A stretch of 64,000 nt of DNA from [Clostridium] methylpentosum DSM 5476 (GTDB taxonomy: Bacteria; Bacillota; Clostridia; Oscillospirales; Ruminococcaceae): positions 557,599 through 621,598 of the forward strand of contig EQ973338.1 of the NCBI GenBank assembly GCA_000158655.1, given 5' to 3'. Positions 63,968 through 64,000 of the stretch are shown in pieces. Each line of letters starts with the position of its first letter. Within the stretch, counting starts at the first letter, position 1. Under the pieces are notes generated by a model. That model ran no database searches, had not been told where the DNA came from, and saw only the letters and a program-made list of their open reading frames with translations. The position numbers were made by a program, and so were the translations under genes.

Positions 63968-63984
63968 TTGGGGCTCTGCCCCAA
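63968..63984. repeat. Short GC hairpin at the window end
   Basis: TTGGGGC-TCT-GCCCCAA, 15 bases after the fabZ stop. It could be a weak intergenic repeat or a processing hairpin. The window ends before its context can be judged. Confidence 0.35.
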
Positions 63985-64000
63985 ACCCTGCTTAGGGAGC

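Overview
The window looks like an origin-proximal chromosome segment of an anaerobic, low-GC-lineage Gram-positive bacterium of the class Clostridia, probably an Oscillospirales-type gut organism. The evidence is the order yidC-jag-mnmE-mnmG-rsmG-noc-parA-parB-serS, parS sites, T-box leaders in front of aminoacyl-tRNA synthetase and trp genes, pyruvate formate-lyase with its activase, FMN-type FabK instead of FabI, Gly/Pro-poor sortase-like anchoring of a giant glycosidase, and IS200-type debris. The taxonomic call is inference from gene content; there is no rRNA here. No tRNA, rRNA or CRISPR array was seen.

Layout. 1-9617: tRNA-modification and chromosome-segregation block (yidC end, jag, a 510-base non-coding spacer with nested hairpins, mnmE, mnmG, rsmG, noc, parA, parB, serS), with one perfect and one 15/16 parS site. 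9618-15358: an acyl-ACP thioesterase behind a terminator-containing leader, then a convergent glycogen/maltodextrin pair (GH13 amylase, glycogen phosphorylase). 15717-24849: zapA, a U32/RlhA-like protein, maf, the rod-shape operon mreBCD-mrdA, an orphan MinD-like ATPase and mgsA. 24850-28390: Asp-type T-box and hisS-aspS. 28391-31340: palindromic repeats, an AI-2E-family permease, a TtcA-like thiolase and a TIGR04076-like protein. 31341-38408: Trp T-box and a complete trpEGDCFBA operon. 38409-43978: CNNM/CorC protein, RNase Y, RsmA, with long non-coding gaps. 43979-47698: pflB-pflA. 47700-55233: accessory segment with a dead IS200 element, a 1796-residue secreted GH78 alpha-L-rhamnosidase, and an AT-rich island carrying a GrpB-family protein and a broken GyrI-like gene. 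55399-57740 (minus): aroK, aroE, fabD. 57741-64000: fab operon fabH-fabH-fabK-fabG-fabF-accB-fabZ, running out of the window where accC would be expected.

How it fits together. Most of the window is housekeeping: segregation (ParABS/Noc), cell shape (Mre/PBP2/ZapA), translation (MnmEG, SerRS, HisRS, AspRS), RNA decay (RNase Y), tryptophan synthesis under tRNA-Trp sensing, anaerobic pyruvate cleavage, and type II fatty acid synthesis. I did not find a convincing new multi-gene system. The items most worth a second look are non-coding: the structured jag-mnmE spacer and the leader whose terminator ends 17 bases before the thioesterase start. Next come the MinD protein that has lost its partners and its membrane-targeting tail, and the tandem fabH pair with a 49-base identical patch.
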